Below the pieces are notes generated by a model. That model did no database searches, was not told the DNA's origin, and saw nothing but the letters and a program-made list of their open reading frames with translations. From Trichomonas vaginalis G3 (lineage: Eukaryota; Parabasalia; Trichomonadida; Trichomonadidae), in assembly GCF_026262505.1 (NCBI RefSeq), contig NC_067207.1, positions 28,116,082-28,180,081 of the forward strand: a stretch of 64,000 bases of DNA. The letters run 5' to 3'. Positions 10,586 through 20,553 of the stretch are shown here, one piece after another (position 1 is the stretch's first letter; every line of letters begins with the position of its first letter). The position numbers and the translations under genes are program-made.

Positions 10586-12452
10586 TTCATATATTCCGAG
10601 ACCGTTTTAACAAGTTCCCTATCTAAGTCATCCGGACTCATAAACCTTTCTTCTTTCGTTCCGTCTCTATTTTTTACGCGTTTCATGAAGAGAGTTGAAT
10701 TGTCATTTAGCTCTGACACCAAATATCTCGGAGTAAATTCAGTCATGTCATTTGGATGATATGCTATTAAATCATATCCCTTAGCGAGCTTGTATTTTCC
10801 AGGTTTGAAATTATATCCCATTTGGTGCTGAGCCATAAAGCTAAATAGGTTCGGGTCAGTATTTCCTTCCTTGAACTTTCTAATAGCTTCTTTATATCTG
10901 TCACTAAAGTCAAGAGTAGCTGGGTAACCATAGTCTTCTTTAAGCATTTTTAAGAAATCTTGGTTTCCTTGTTCTCTACTTCTTTTATGTCCTTGCTCTG
11001 TTTGTGGTTGTTGTTGTGCAGGGTTTTGAACTGTTGGTTGTGGTGCTGGTTGTTGTGTTGGTTGTTGTTGTTGTGCTGGTTGTTGTTGTTGTGTTGGTTG
11101 TTGTGTTGGTTGTTGTTGTTGTGCTGGTTGTTGTTGTTGTGTTGGTTTTGGTGCATGCCTGTGTCTGTGTCCATGTGACGATGTAAATGTTTTAGGTAGT
11201 CCTGGTGCAGGTGCTTCTCTTGGAGGGTTTGGTGGTATATAAGTTCCACTAGCTAGTATATAAGTTCCACCAGCTGGTATATAAGTTCCACCAGCTGGCA
11301 CATATGTTCCATCTGCAGCATAGTGTCCTACCTGACTTTTCGTTTTTAAGAAAGCATTTACTAGGTCTGTTTTGGTCTGTTGTAACTCTTTTTCTTGACT
11401 TTCACAACAGTTGCTCTAACGGCGTCATAGGCACTTTGAACTGCCTGTCTCGTTGCTGCATCTGTTATTTTCGTCATATTTTGTGCTACTTCTCTTAACT
11501 CTTTGTCGAAACCTTCAGACTTCAGTTTCTTTCCAGATGAGAAGTCGTTCACTAGTTTCACCTTACTATGAAGAGCTTCGAAGGCGTTCTTAAAGTCAGC
11601 ATTCATTAAAGCTTCATTTGAACTGTCTTCATCCGCTTGTATTTTTGTCCTTATTGACCCTATAAGTTGGGCTGCTTTGGCGTTGGCTTGGGCATCTAAC
11701 CAGTCATTATTAGCTTTTATATATTCTGCGCTTTTCATTGCCTTTTGCATAGCTGCGTCGTTATTTTTACTTTCTTGTGCTAAGTTTTCATACTGTACGG
11801 TTTGGTTTTGCAACTGTAAAAGTTTTTCTGCCTTTACATTTGCTTCAACTTCTTTTTTATACTCATCGCTATCCATATATGTCTTCAGGGCTTTTTGTTT
11901 TATTTCTTCATCTTTCAGTACTTTATATTGAGTAGTATGGTTTTTCAAATTTATAACATCTTGTTCCATTTTTGCTACTTCTGCTGCTTTTTCTGACACT
12001 TTTTTCGCATATTCCTCTGTACTTAGTTCTTTCAGTTGTTCTTCTTTCTTCTTTTTCTCTACGTTTAACTCATTGAGTTTCTTTGTGTGTCTGTCATATT
12101 CTAGTTTCTTTTCGTTTTCACTTATTTGCTTCTGTATGTCTATGTTTGACTTTTTGACATCTGATATTTGATTTTTGAGTGAACTCAAATTCATTTGACT
12201 TTGAGGGTTATAGGCTGTTCCGTCTGCAGCTCCACCATAGCCTGCCATTTTCGCTAAAAGTGCCGCTCTTAAACCTCCACTCTGTGCACCAAAAACTCGG
12301 TTTAAAAGCATAGGGTTGCTTGACATTTGTTGCAACATAGTGGGGTCATTCATTATTTGTTGTTGCAACTGTTGTTGTGGTGTCAGTTTTACTATTGGAT
12401 GTTTCAATGCTCTCTTCCTCTTACGTATATTCTTACGTAGCTTACGTGGCAT
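10516..12452 (-). pseudogene. Basic coiled-coil Maverick protein, left copy (broken)
   Basis: Homologue of the 649-residue frame at 54,387-56,336. It opens with a very basic MPRKLRKNIRKRKRALKHP start, then a Gln-rich stretch, a long Lys/Glu/Ala coiled coil, a repeated Gly-Gly-Thr-Tyr-(I/V)-(P/L) block, a Gln/Pro tandem-repeat block and a C-terminal folded-looking part. The Gln repeat differs in length and unit from the right copy, so this block expands and contracts. It is a fossil with about one break. Confidence 0.65.
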
Positions 12453-12453
12453 T

Positions 12454-12720
12454 TTAAGTGAAGTTAAAAAGCGGTTTTTGACAGATGTTTATATGACACT
12501 TTCTCCGGTTTATAGGACCTCTCTCATATTCTATCTTGTCATATCTAAACTCATAGTCATGTATGTCCTCTAACCATCTCATAACGGTTTCCAAACCACT
12601 TTTATCGGATGTAAAGTAAAAGCATGGATGGTTATGTAAAACGTCTAAAGTTTCTAAAGAGTCTCTCAAAGTATACTTCCTTGGAACGCCCGTAACTTTT
12701 CCTGTAGCGACGATAGACCC
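12454..12720 (-). pseudogene. Short terminal Maverick open frame without a clear ATG
   Basis: About 89 open codons directly upstream of the coiled-coil gene. The C-terminal half reads as plausible protein (HNHPCFYFTSD and a W-L-E-D-I segment), but no ATG opens it and the equivalent region of the right copy is shorter and not conserved. It is either the remnant of a small gene or chance. Confidence 0.3.
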
Positions 12721-12941
12721 TTACTTGTCCGGACAAAGTTATACTATTTTGAGTGCTCTACAAAAAAGTCAACGACGACGACTCTCAAAAATTTTTTATG
12801 GGCTAGAGGGCGCAACGCGCCCGGGAAGCCCCCAGTACCCAAAAAACTTCATTTTATACTTCATTTATACTAAACATCTTCGGGGCTAGAGGGCACGAAG
12901 TGCCTGGAGGCCCCACTCCCTTTTTTTTTTTTTTTTACACT
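12721..12941. repeat. Terminal region of left Maverick with two matching stem-loop modules
   Basis: Two copies of a module that on the minus strand read GGGGC(Y)TCC-x-GG, a self-complementary core, then CCCTCTAGCCC. One lies at about 12,800-12,834 with core GGCGCGTTGCGCC and the other at about 12,882-12,915 with core GGCACTTCGTGCC. Different loop sequences on the same scaffold imply a conserved structure. A T16 run (12,921-12,936) and ACACT close the element at about 12,941. The right copy has one such module at 54,125-54,157 next to an A26 run. Confidence 0.75.
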
Positions 12942-13086
12942 ACCATATTTTGATCATTTTGAAATTGTACTCTCAAAAAGAGTTTTACTATTCAGATAAA
13001 CGCATTTATATAGTAGAAGATAAAATAGCGCTAAAATAATTGTTATACAATCGCGACTATACTAGAATATTTTAAATAAAATTAAT

Positions 13087-14046
<960 letters not shown>

Positions 14047-14217
14047 TTAACTGCCAATTCAAAATTTCCTGGATATAAATAGTTCTATTTTATATTTACA
14101 ATCAAAATTTTAAAAATCTGATAACATCATGAGTCTCATTTGACACCCTTTAGAAAATTGAGAAAATCATAAAATTCTCCTTATATTGATTTATGGCATA
14201 TCTCGATTCGTTTTGAA

Positions 14218-15274
14218 TAAGGGTTTCGTTTTGCTAAAATTATCACTTTTATAGCATATTTGTTTTTGGATGTTTTGCGAAACCAAAAAAAAAAACTATG
14301 ATATACAATGTGTGTGTAAAGAAAATACTTTATTTACTAGTTAAAAAATCATTTGGTATTGATCAAGTTATTTTTTCTGGATAAGATATTATATGGATAA
14401 TTGGATAGAAAATACAATTATATAATCTTGTACCTGGTTTAATTAAGCTAATTGTCATCAGAAACTTGTAATTTTTATGAATTTCAGATTTTCTTTTCAT
14501 TACTGCTTTTCTTAATAGGTCAAGTTCTTATTTACGTTATAAAGTATGATATTTACAAATATCAAGTTATCGTGTTTTTTGAGAAATTATGAGAAACAAA
14601 CAAAAATGAAAAAGATAGGAATAGCAATGAATAGTGATGTGGGTATAGAAAATGTAAGAGATATGAATGCAAAGCAATCAGTATTTAGGACATTGACCAT
14701 AGATTTCGAAAAAAAAATGCTGCATATTGAGCGAAAACTATGATTATATTATAAGGCTGTCATTTAAAGCATAATAAAACTATTCCCTTTTCATTTTAAT
14801 CGAATAAGATAGTAAAGATTTTTGAATTAGCTAGAAACTGATGAGATGTTTTCACAAATCAGATTTTTAATCTCTATAATGCATAATTCACTCAATATCT
14901 CAATTTTGATATTGCGAGATATTTTTGCTATCGGTTTCGCAATTTTGACACAATAGCAAGAGGGTTCTATAAGCATTATTATCAACGTAGAATCTGAATA
15001 TCATATCAGAAAATGTCGCAAATCTGACATTTACCCGACCAAATAGCAAAAATAATTGAATACTTTTCGCGAAAACTTTAAAAATCGATAAAAATATGAA
15101 ATATAGATATTAAAGAGACTTTTTATATAATATTCATAAAGATTTTCCAAAAATATGATACCGCAAAATTAAAAAAGTGACGTCTTGAGTGGAGTCAAAT
15201 GTCGAAATTGCTAGCTAAATGTTTTTTTAGCGAAATTGCGTATTGTACGTTTTTTTCGCAAAACGAAACCCTTA
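14218..15274. mobile_element. TA-flanked non-autonomous DNA transposon (Tc1/mariner-like)
   Basis: A perfect 19-bp inverted repeat AATAAGGGTTTCGTTTTGC lies at 14,216-14,234 and, reversed, at 15,258-15,276. Counting TA as the target duplication (14,218-14,219 and 15,273-15,274), the element is 14,220-15,272, 1,053 bp, with ends AGGGTTTCGTTTTGC. TA duplication is the hallmark of the Tc1/mariner superfamily. The interior is AT-rich and codes for nothing I can support; the longest frame, at 14,546-14,743, has no similarity to a transposase. Further GTTTTGCGAAACC-like motifs occur inside the left end. Confidence 0.75.
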
Positions 15275-15820
15275 TTAGTAATTAATAATATTTAGCACTC
15301 ATAGTAAAAACATTAAAATTTATAAGAATCGTTATGAAGAAAAATTGAGAACTTATGATTTTTATTTAAGAAAATGATTAAATAATATATAAATAACCAT
15401 ATAAATAACATTTTAGATTCCTCTGAAAAGGGTATCTCAAATTAGTCTATGACCAATTGAATGGTTCGCCGGTTATTCAAGGTACGGTAATAAGTTTTAA
15501 TACAATTTTAAGTGAAGAGTCATTAATTTATTTGTTTATCAAGAATTTGTTGTGAAAAATATAAGAAATATCATATATTAAGTGTTAACAGAGATAATTA
15601 TCGAAATTTTCTATTAGATTTGAACTCATTATTAAAGTTCTTATCACTTTTTAAAGTTGGGTATATTATAGTAGCTTTAGAAACTAAAATATCAAAATGT
15701 TAATGAAAATTTCATAAATTGATAATAAGATACTATACCTCTGATGTTTCGAATAGAAATCAATAATATACAAAAGAACTTTAGTTTCAAATGAAGTAAC
15801 AAGCAGTGAATATCTATGAT
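15275..15820. other. Intergenic, nothing recognised
   Basis: AT-rich sequence between the TA-flanked element and the 3' end of the methyltransferase gene. I see no gene, RNA or clear repeat in it. Confidence 0.6.
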
Positions 15821-16672
15821 TTAAAATAATTGTCTGGAAACCTTTCTGACAACGTAAACATAGTATGGTCTATCAGATTGTATTGGTTTCTTGACTTCTT
15901 GGACCTTCTCGAGCTTGATATTAAGCTCTGTTTGTTTGTCAAAGAAATGTTCATAAAACTTCTGTTCAACATTTGAAACGCAAATGAAGACGCCTTTCTT
16001 AGACAAAACTCTTGCAACTTCTGCAACATAAGCTGTAACATCTTTTTCTCCAAGATGATAAACGCAATCTAAAGTAGCTTTATCAATAACAGCTCCGAAT
16101 TCACCATCAGGGAATTTCATATCGCGAACATCCATAACTTTAAATGATAAATTCTCTACTTCTTTGTTGACTTTTTTCATTTTAACGATTGCTGGTTTTG
16201 CGTAGTCTATAGCGACAACATTTTCATATCCATCTTTAGCAAGAGATGGAGCAAGAACTGATGTACCTGTTCCTGTGACAAGTACTTTTGTTTCTTTTTC
16301 GACAAATTTTTTGATCAAGCTCTTCAAATCGACTGGATCTAAATACCATTCTGTAAGCTCGACATCGTCTGTATATGTTTTCTCCCAGTATGCCTGTTCT
16401 CCAAATTCTGGCAATTCTTCTTCTGGATTATCATCGTAGGTGATTCCCTCCAGAGGATCTACCTCTGGTTCAGGAGGTGGCGGCGGTGGAGCTTCCTTTT
16501 CTTGAGCTACTGGAGCTGGAGCCTCGCTGGATTCGCCAGTTTCATTTTGCTCAGAACTTTGCGATACAGGAATTACGCCATTTTCATCTTGAGCTGATGC
16601 GGTTGATTCTTGCTCTGTGTTTGTCTCTGTATAATCAGTACTTTCGTAATAACTTCCTTCAGTTGAGCTCAT
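15821..16672 (-). CDS. Class I SAM-dependent methyltransferase
   Basis: 283 residues from the ATG at 16,672. Residues 1-85 are an acidic, Ser/Gln/Pro-rich disordered region with a six-proline run. The Rossmann-type domain follows. There is an entry motif with a paired aromatic and EW (YWEKTYTDDVELTEWYLDP). Motif I is VLVTGTGTSVLAPSLAKDG (about 127-145), with the acidic ribose-binding Asp in VVAIDYA. Motif II is VMDVRDMKFPDGEFGAVIDKATLDC, and a post-motif segment VARVLSKKGVFICVS follows. This layout resembles the METTL13/EEF1AKMT lysine methyltransferase group, so a protein-lysine methyltransferase is likely but the substrate is not shown. Motif I has G-T-G-T-S where E/D-G-G-G is usual. No Inr is obvious within 20 bases. 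Confidence 0.8.
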   Translation of the reverse strand: MSSTEGSYYESTDYTETNTEQESTASAQDENGVIPVSQSSEQNETGESSEAPAPVAQEKEAPPPPPPEPEVDPLEGITYDDNPEEELPEFGEQAYWEKTYTDDVELTEWYLDPVDLKSLIKKFVEKETKVLVTGTGTSVLAPSLAKDGYENVVAIDYAKPAIVKMKKVNKEVENLSFKVMDVRDMKFPDGEFGAVIDKATLDCVYHLGEKDVTAYVAEVARVLSKKGVFICVSNVEQKFYEHFFDKQTELNIKLEKVQEVKKPIQSDRPYYVYVVRKVSRQLF

Positions 16673-17181
16673 TCTCTAACAATAACGTATTTTTTTTCTT
16701 ATTGTCTTCAAATCCAAGCTGAGACTTCAGAATCTATTTTATTGGAATAATTTTTGTTACAAGCATATATATTAAAGATATGAGGCTTAAGGCAATAAAC
16801 CAGATATGTTTACCTATAAATCATTATGAGAATTTTAAAATCTGTTCTAGATATTCAAAGATTTGTCATTTCAAAATAATATGGATACGAATATCATTTG
16901 TAGTAGTATATGTTTGCTATAATTTTATTGCCATATATGTGTGCCTTTGCTATACCCTCTATCAATTTTTGTCATTTTGTCACATCACTTACTCCACCCG
17001 TAAAACATCAGGATGCTGCAATCCAATGAAAGAATTGTATCAATTTAATATTATAAACTGAATCGTTTATCAATACATTACGGTAAAGTTGAAGCTTACT
17101 TTATCATTCACTTGGTTCTACAAAATAAAGTTATCTCATTTGTCAACTACAATTTTAAATTTTAACAATATTTGTTTAAAC
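16673..17181. other. Intergenic, nothing recognised
   Basis: AT-rich spacer upstream of the methyltransferase gene and before the retroposon-like repeat. No gene seen. Confidence 0.6.
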
Positions 17182-17567
17182 ATCTTACACCGAGTAGGTG
17201 CCAAAAGTGCTTACTCTTAAACAACCATCGGATTTCCGGGTGAAATCGTGACACACTTTCGTCTTTCGTAGGCAGTGGTGGTTGTTACAAAAGGTAACTT
17301 CGAATGTAGCGTGAAATCTGCAAAAAAAATTCTGAAATTTGAATGGAGAACACAAAAATTGAATAGTTTACGTCAATAAAAAAGAGAAAAATGAAGCCAA
17401 TGTGTCTCGAACCTAGGACTTAGAGCAGCAATCCCACTGTTTATCCCATTACACTACATGCATCTCTCACCTACGTGAATGAGATCAACTATATGATAAC
17501 TTTTTCCCCATTATATTCTTGTGGAAAAGTGACAAATAGCAACTTTGACCCTCTCTCATCTTACACC
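17182..17567. mobile_element. Retroposon-like repeat with tRNA-like boxes, full copy
   Basis: A 366-bp unit (17,192-17,557) between perfect 10-bp direct repeats ATCTTACACC (17,182-17,191 and 17,558-17,567). A second copy, nearly identical over 298 bp, lies at 32,931-33,228 with a different 10-bp duplication and lacks the first 68 bases of this copy. Truncation at one fixed end with variable duplications is the signature of target-primed retroposition. On the minus strand, near 17,400-17,465, TAGTGTAATGG followed by GGTTCGAGACAC looks like the A and B boxes of a tRNA gene; on the plus strand, TAGGCAGTGG and ACTTCGAATGT are weaker candidates. It has no coding capacity. A short DNA transposon of the MULE type (9-11 bp duplication) is the alternative, but there are no inverted ends. 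Confidence 0.7.
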
Positions 17568-17883
17568 CAAGCATCTATAGGGAGTTTAATAAAAGTTAGT
17601 TTATGGGCTAAAATCCTGTTTCAGTCCCATTCCATAGTTGTGTTAATATGTTTTTTGAAGTTGAAACGACATTTTAAACAAAATAAAGAATTGTGATACA
17701 AATTCTAAATGAAGGAATAATTGATTACTGAATAAGGCTGAAACATAAGTATTATGCACATATAGTGTCGATATCTTTAAATTTTAAATCATATAGCTAA
17801 ATTTAAACATCAAAATCGGAATCCATATAAACCAAAAAAGTTAAGAAGTTATACTTATAAAAATAATTGTAATTCATACATAC
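17568..17883. other. Intergenic, nothing recognised
   Basis: AT-rich spacer between the retroposon-like repeat and the 3' end of the PG-rich repeat gene. Nothing supported. Confidence 0.6.
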
Positions 17884-18654
17884 TTACACATTTAAAACAA
17901 CAGCCTTTGGTTTTTCCCAAGGGGTAAGACGATTTTCAATATTCTTCCTTTTTCTATGAGGCTTCTCTCTGTATTTATCAGTCCAGTGGCCAGTAGGTGG
18001 CAGTGGTGGTAAAATATTATATGAACCAGGACCAGGAACATCATGAGAAAATGAAACTTTTTTCTGATTATTTTGTGGCTTAACCATTGATACTGTGGGC
18101 ACATGAGTTTTAAGTTCTGTGGGATTATAATGGCCTGGACCTGGTGTTAAATCTGGTTTTACATCATCATGTTTTTCTAAAATCTTTGTAGATACATTTG
18201 AGCCGAAAGATGGAGGTACATATATAAAATCAGGCGATTCCACTTTCGTTATATAACTTTGTCCTGTTTTTTGGCCAATCGTTATTTTATTATTTTCCGG
18301 AAAAGCCGGCGGTACGTTATAATCTAGTTTAGATGTGAGTGAAGAATATGATTGTTGTGGTTTAGGACGAATAATATGAGGTAATTTTGTATCAAGAAAA
18401 TCTGGTTTGACTTCGTACTCGCCAGGACCTGGATTTTCACTGATTTCGATTTCTCCTGTGGGTGGACGCGGGTTTATGGTCCATTTTGGAGTATCGGCTC
18501 CGAAATTCGAGTAATCTTTTAAAATATAATGAAATTTTCGTATTGGTTTCGCACCTTTCACTGGGGCAGTTTTTGTGCTCATTGTGCTCATTGTTGAAAT
18601 GCTTCTTGAGGAATTCCTCGATGTTAGAACTGTCTTCGTTCTCGAGGAACTCAT
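17884..18654 (-). CDS. Sperm-tail PG-rich repeat (STPGR/ODF3-like) protein
   Basis: 257 residues from the ATG at 18,654. Three or more copies of the repeat core PGPG-x-Y are visible: ENPGPGEYEVKP, LTPGPGHYNPTE and DVPGPGSYNILPP. Intervening conserved Pro-rich segments such as PPAFPENNKITIG are also present. Family members (SHIPPO1/ODF3, CIMAPs) are inner-microtubule or axoneme-associated proteins, so a role on the flagella or other trichomonad microtubule structures is likely. The N-terminal 45 residues are Ser/Thr-rich. A longer frame upstream lacks an ATG. The upstream ATTCAAAATTTTTT-GATG arrangement is shared with the ankyrin gene at 28,019. Confidence 0.8.
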   Translation of the reverse strand: MSSSRTKTVLTSRNSSRSISTMSTMSTKTAPVKGAKPIRKFHYILKDYSNFGADTPKWTINPRPPTGEIEISENPGPGEYEVKPDFLDTKLPHIIRPKPQQSYSSLTSKLDYNVPPAFPENNKITIGQKTGQSYITKVESPDFIYVPPSFGSNVSTKILEKHDDVKPDLTPGPGHYNPTELKTHVPTVSMVKPQNNQKKVSFSHDVPGPGSYNILPPLPPTGHWTDKYREKPHRKRKNIENRLTPWEKPKAVVLNV

Positions 18655-20543
18655 CAAAAAAAATTTTGAATATTTTGAGAGGGAACACGTTATAGATTTT
18701 AAGACTGTCAAATTTCTCTCAATTTATTATCCCTGCAAATAGGGAAACTTCATATACAGCTCTATCGCATATTAAATTTGTTACCGTAAATAGGGAAATT
18801 TCATCAATAACACAGATATTGAACAAAATTATGCCCATTATGCTTGACATATGGAGCATAGTAAAAGTGTGTATGGACGCATTGAATGACTTCCTTATGA
18901 TTTCGAGATATTTTATGATTTTTTGAAAACAAGACTGTCATGTAGAATTTCAGACTGGCAAAAGTTCAAGAGCGGGTCGCCTCGTTTTTTTTTATTTATT
19001 TAAATTAATAAAGACTCTTATTTCCAGACTATACTTGAAATCGTTGAGAAACATATATCACACACTTTGTATGTATATTGAATTAATTCAGAAAATAAGT
19101 CCCAAGATTTTTGAATCATCAGCACAATAAATTGAATGACCGCTAGGTTTCATTCAATTAAAAATGGTACCAAATAATGGGTTATGCAAGATATTGCGAA
19201 ATATTTTTGATAACTTGTAAAAAAAGCGTAAACTTCAAAATACACAATAATATATTATTTGGATACTATATATAGTTACGAATATTATTGCCACTCAAAA
19301 AATCACGATTTCAATTTTTCTCGAAATCTAGCCTTGAAATGTATATTAATTTTACTAAATATAAGCATTATATTATATGCTAATGGACTTTTTGCAAAGC
19401 TAGTAGTTAAACATGTATATATATATTCCTCCAAAGTTCTTTCAATTTCATTGAAAGGGAGGAAAATGAGAGTATAGACGTAAAGTACTCACAAAATCTA
19501 GATTGAGAGGCGGTCAATGACTTTTGAGGGGAAATTAACGCATGGAATTTAATATTATTTCGGTTGATATTCTTGCTTATTATTTCAGAAAAAAATCTTA
19601 AAAATTTCAATATGAAAATTGAAAGTAATTCAAAAAAATTGCTAACATGTAAATTTTAATATCCTATGCATAATTTCATATTTTGAACATTTTTTATTTT
19701 TGTTTAAAACTTAAAATTTTGCGAATTTAATATAATTTATAAAATATAATACGTATCTATATTTAAAATACACTAAATTTAATTGTTAATTGACGTTTTT
19801 GGGAATGAATTTTATCAAAACATGCCTGAATCCGAAAATTTGAAAGAACGAATTACACAATCATATATGTAGAATTCAAAATACAAACTTAAAGATTGTA
19901 TACGTTTAAAATTATTCAGATTGTGTTTGATTTCCACTCATTCTGTTTCTTTTGAACTCTAACACTAACATTTCATGATGATTACATGATCCATTTATAC
20001 ATGGTTGAATTGTTCCAGATTCTACCAGAAAATCAATCCAAATTTCTCAATGCATTCATGTTGATTGGACAAAATTTAAAATTTATCAGCCTGTTTCCAG
20101 AGAAACTCATATATTCCCTAATGAAATGTAATTTTTGCTACATTTATTTCAATCAAATTTCAAAAAATTGACTGCAGAGCTTGAAAAGGTGATGACTCAT
20201 GTTGTTATTAGATGTACATATTAGATTTACTATTTCCAAAAAAATGCTCAAATTTGAATAGTTTTTAGAAAATTTGGAATTACACTCCTTACATTATATA
20301 TAATTAAATGTTTAAATTTTATTTATTTTTCCCTTTTAATTTTATAACGTGCTCTATCAAAACTAACCTCTCAATTGAAGGCCACAAAATCGAAGTAGTG
20401 ATGGTACACAAATTTTGTATGGAGTACGGTTCAATTTTTGAGAGCCTCACTACTTAGATTTTGTGACTACCTTATTATTGTATTATGAAAATTAAACGAA
20501 AAATATCACTCCAGAAGGGCCTAATTCTATTAAGAATGTATAA
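18655..20543. other. Long AT-rich intergenic stretch
   Basis: No gene supported. Two roughly 60-bp-spaced direct repeats of (GC/GT)AAATAGGGAAA(C/T)TTCAT occur near 18,735-18,815. At about 20,386-20,471 a small imperfect hairpin pairs CCACAAAATC-AAGTAGTGA with TCACTACTTAGATTTTGTG, which may be a short MITE. The motif ACGTGCTCTATCAAAA at about 20,346 also occurs (reversed) inside the palindromic transposon at 42,559-43,814. Confidence 0.5.
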
Positions 20544-20553
20544 AATTGTTTAT

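Larger units (their letters stand above)
1..12941 (-). mobile_element. Maverick/Polinton-type virus-like element, left copy (partial)
   Basis: A virus-like element that enters from the left edge and ends at about 12,941. Parts seen, from the terminus inward: a stem-loop-bearing terminal region, a basic coiled-coil protein, a 513-residue protein, a double-jelly-roll-type capsid protein, small proteins, a probable minor capsid protein, a superfamily 3 helicase, a packaging ATPase and a KilA-N protein. The right part of the window holds a second copy in the opposite orientation with the same gene order. The outer end reads AGTGT on the minus strand, consistent with the 5'-AG ends known for Polintons. 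Integrase and DNA polymerase B, normally expected, would lie outside the window. The copy is broken: roughly ten or more breaks over the visible part plus one transposon insertion. High similarity to the other copy suggests a young age. Confidence 0.85.

Noticed and set aside
10950-11249. Frames rich in His/Asn/Gln or Val/Leu across the Gln-repeat block
   Set aside because: They are other-frame readings of the CAA-rich tandem repeat in the coiled-coil Maverick gene.
17395-17465. Functional tRNA-Ser (GCU loop) on the minus strand
   Set aside because: A and B boxes and a GCT-type loop can be read, but neither the anticodon stem nor the acceptor stem forms, and it lies within a repeat present in two copies.
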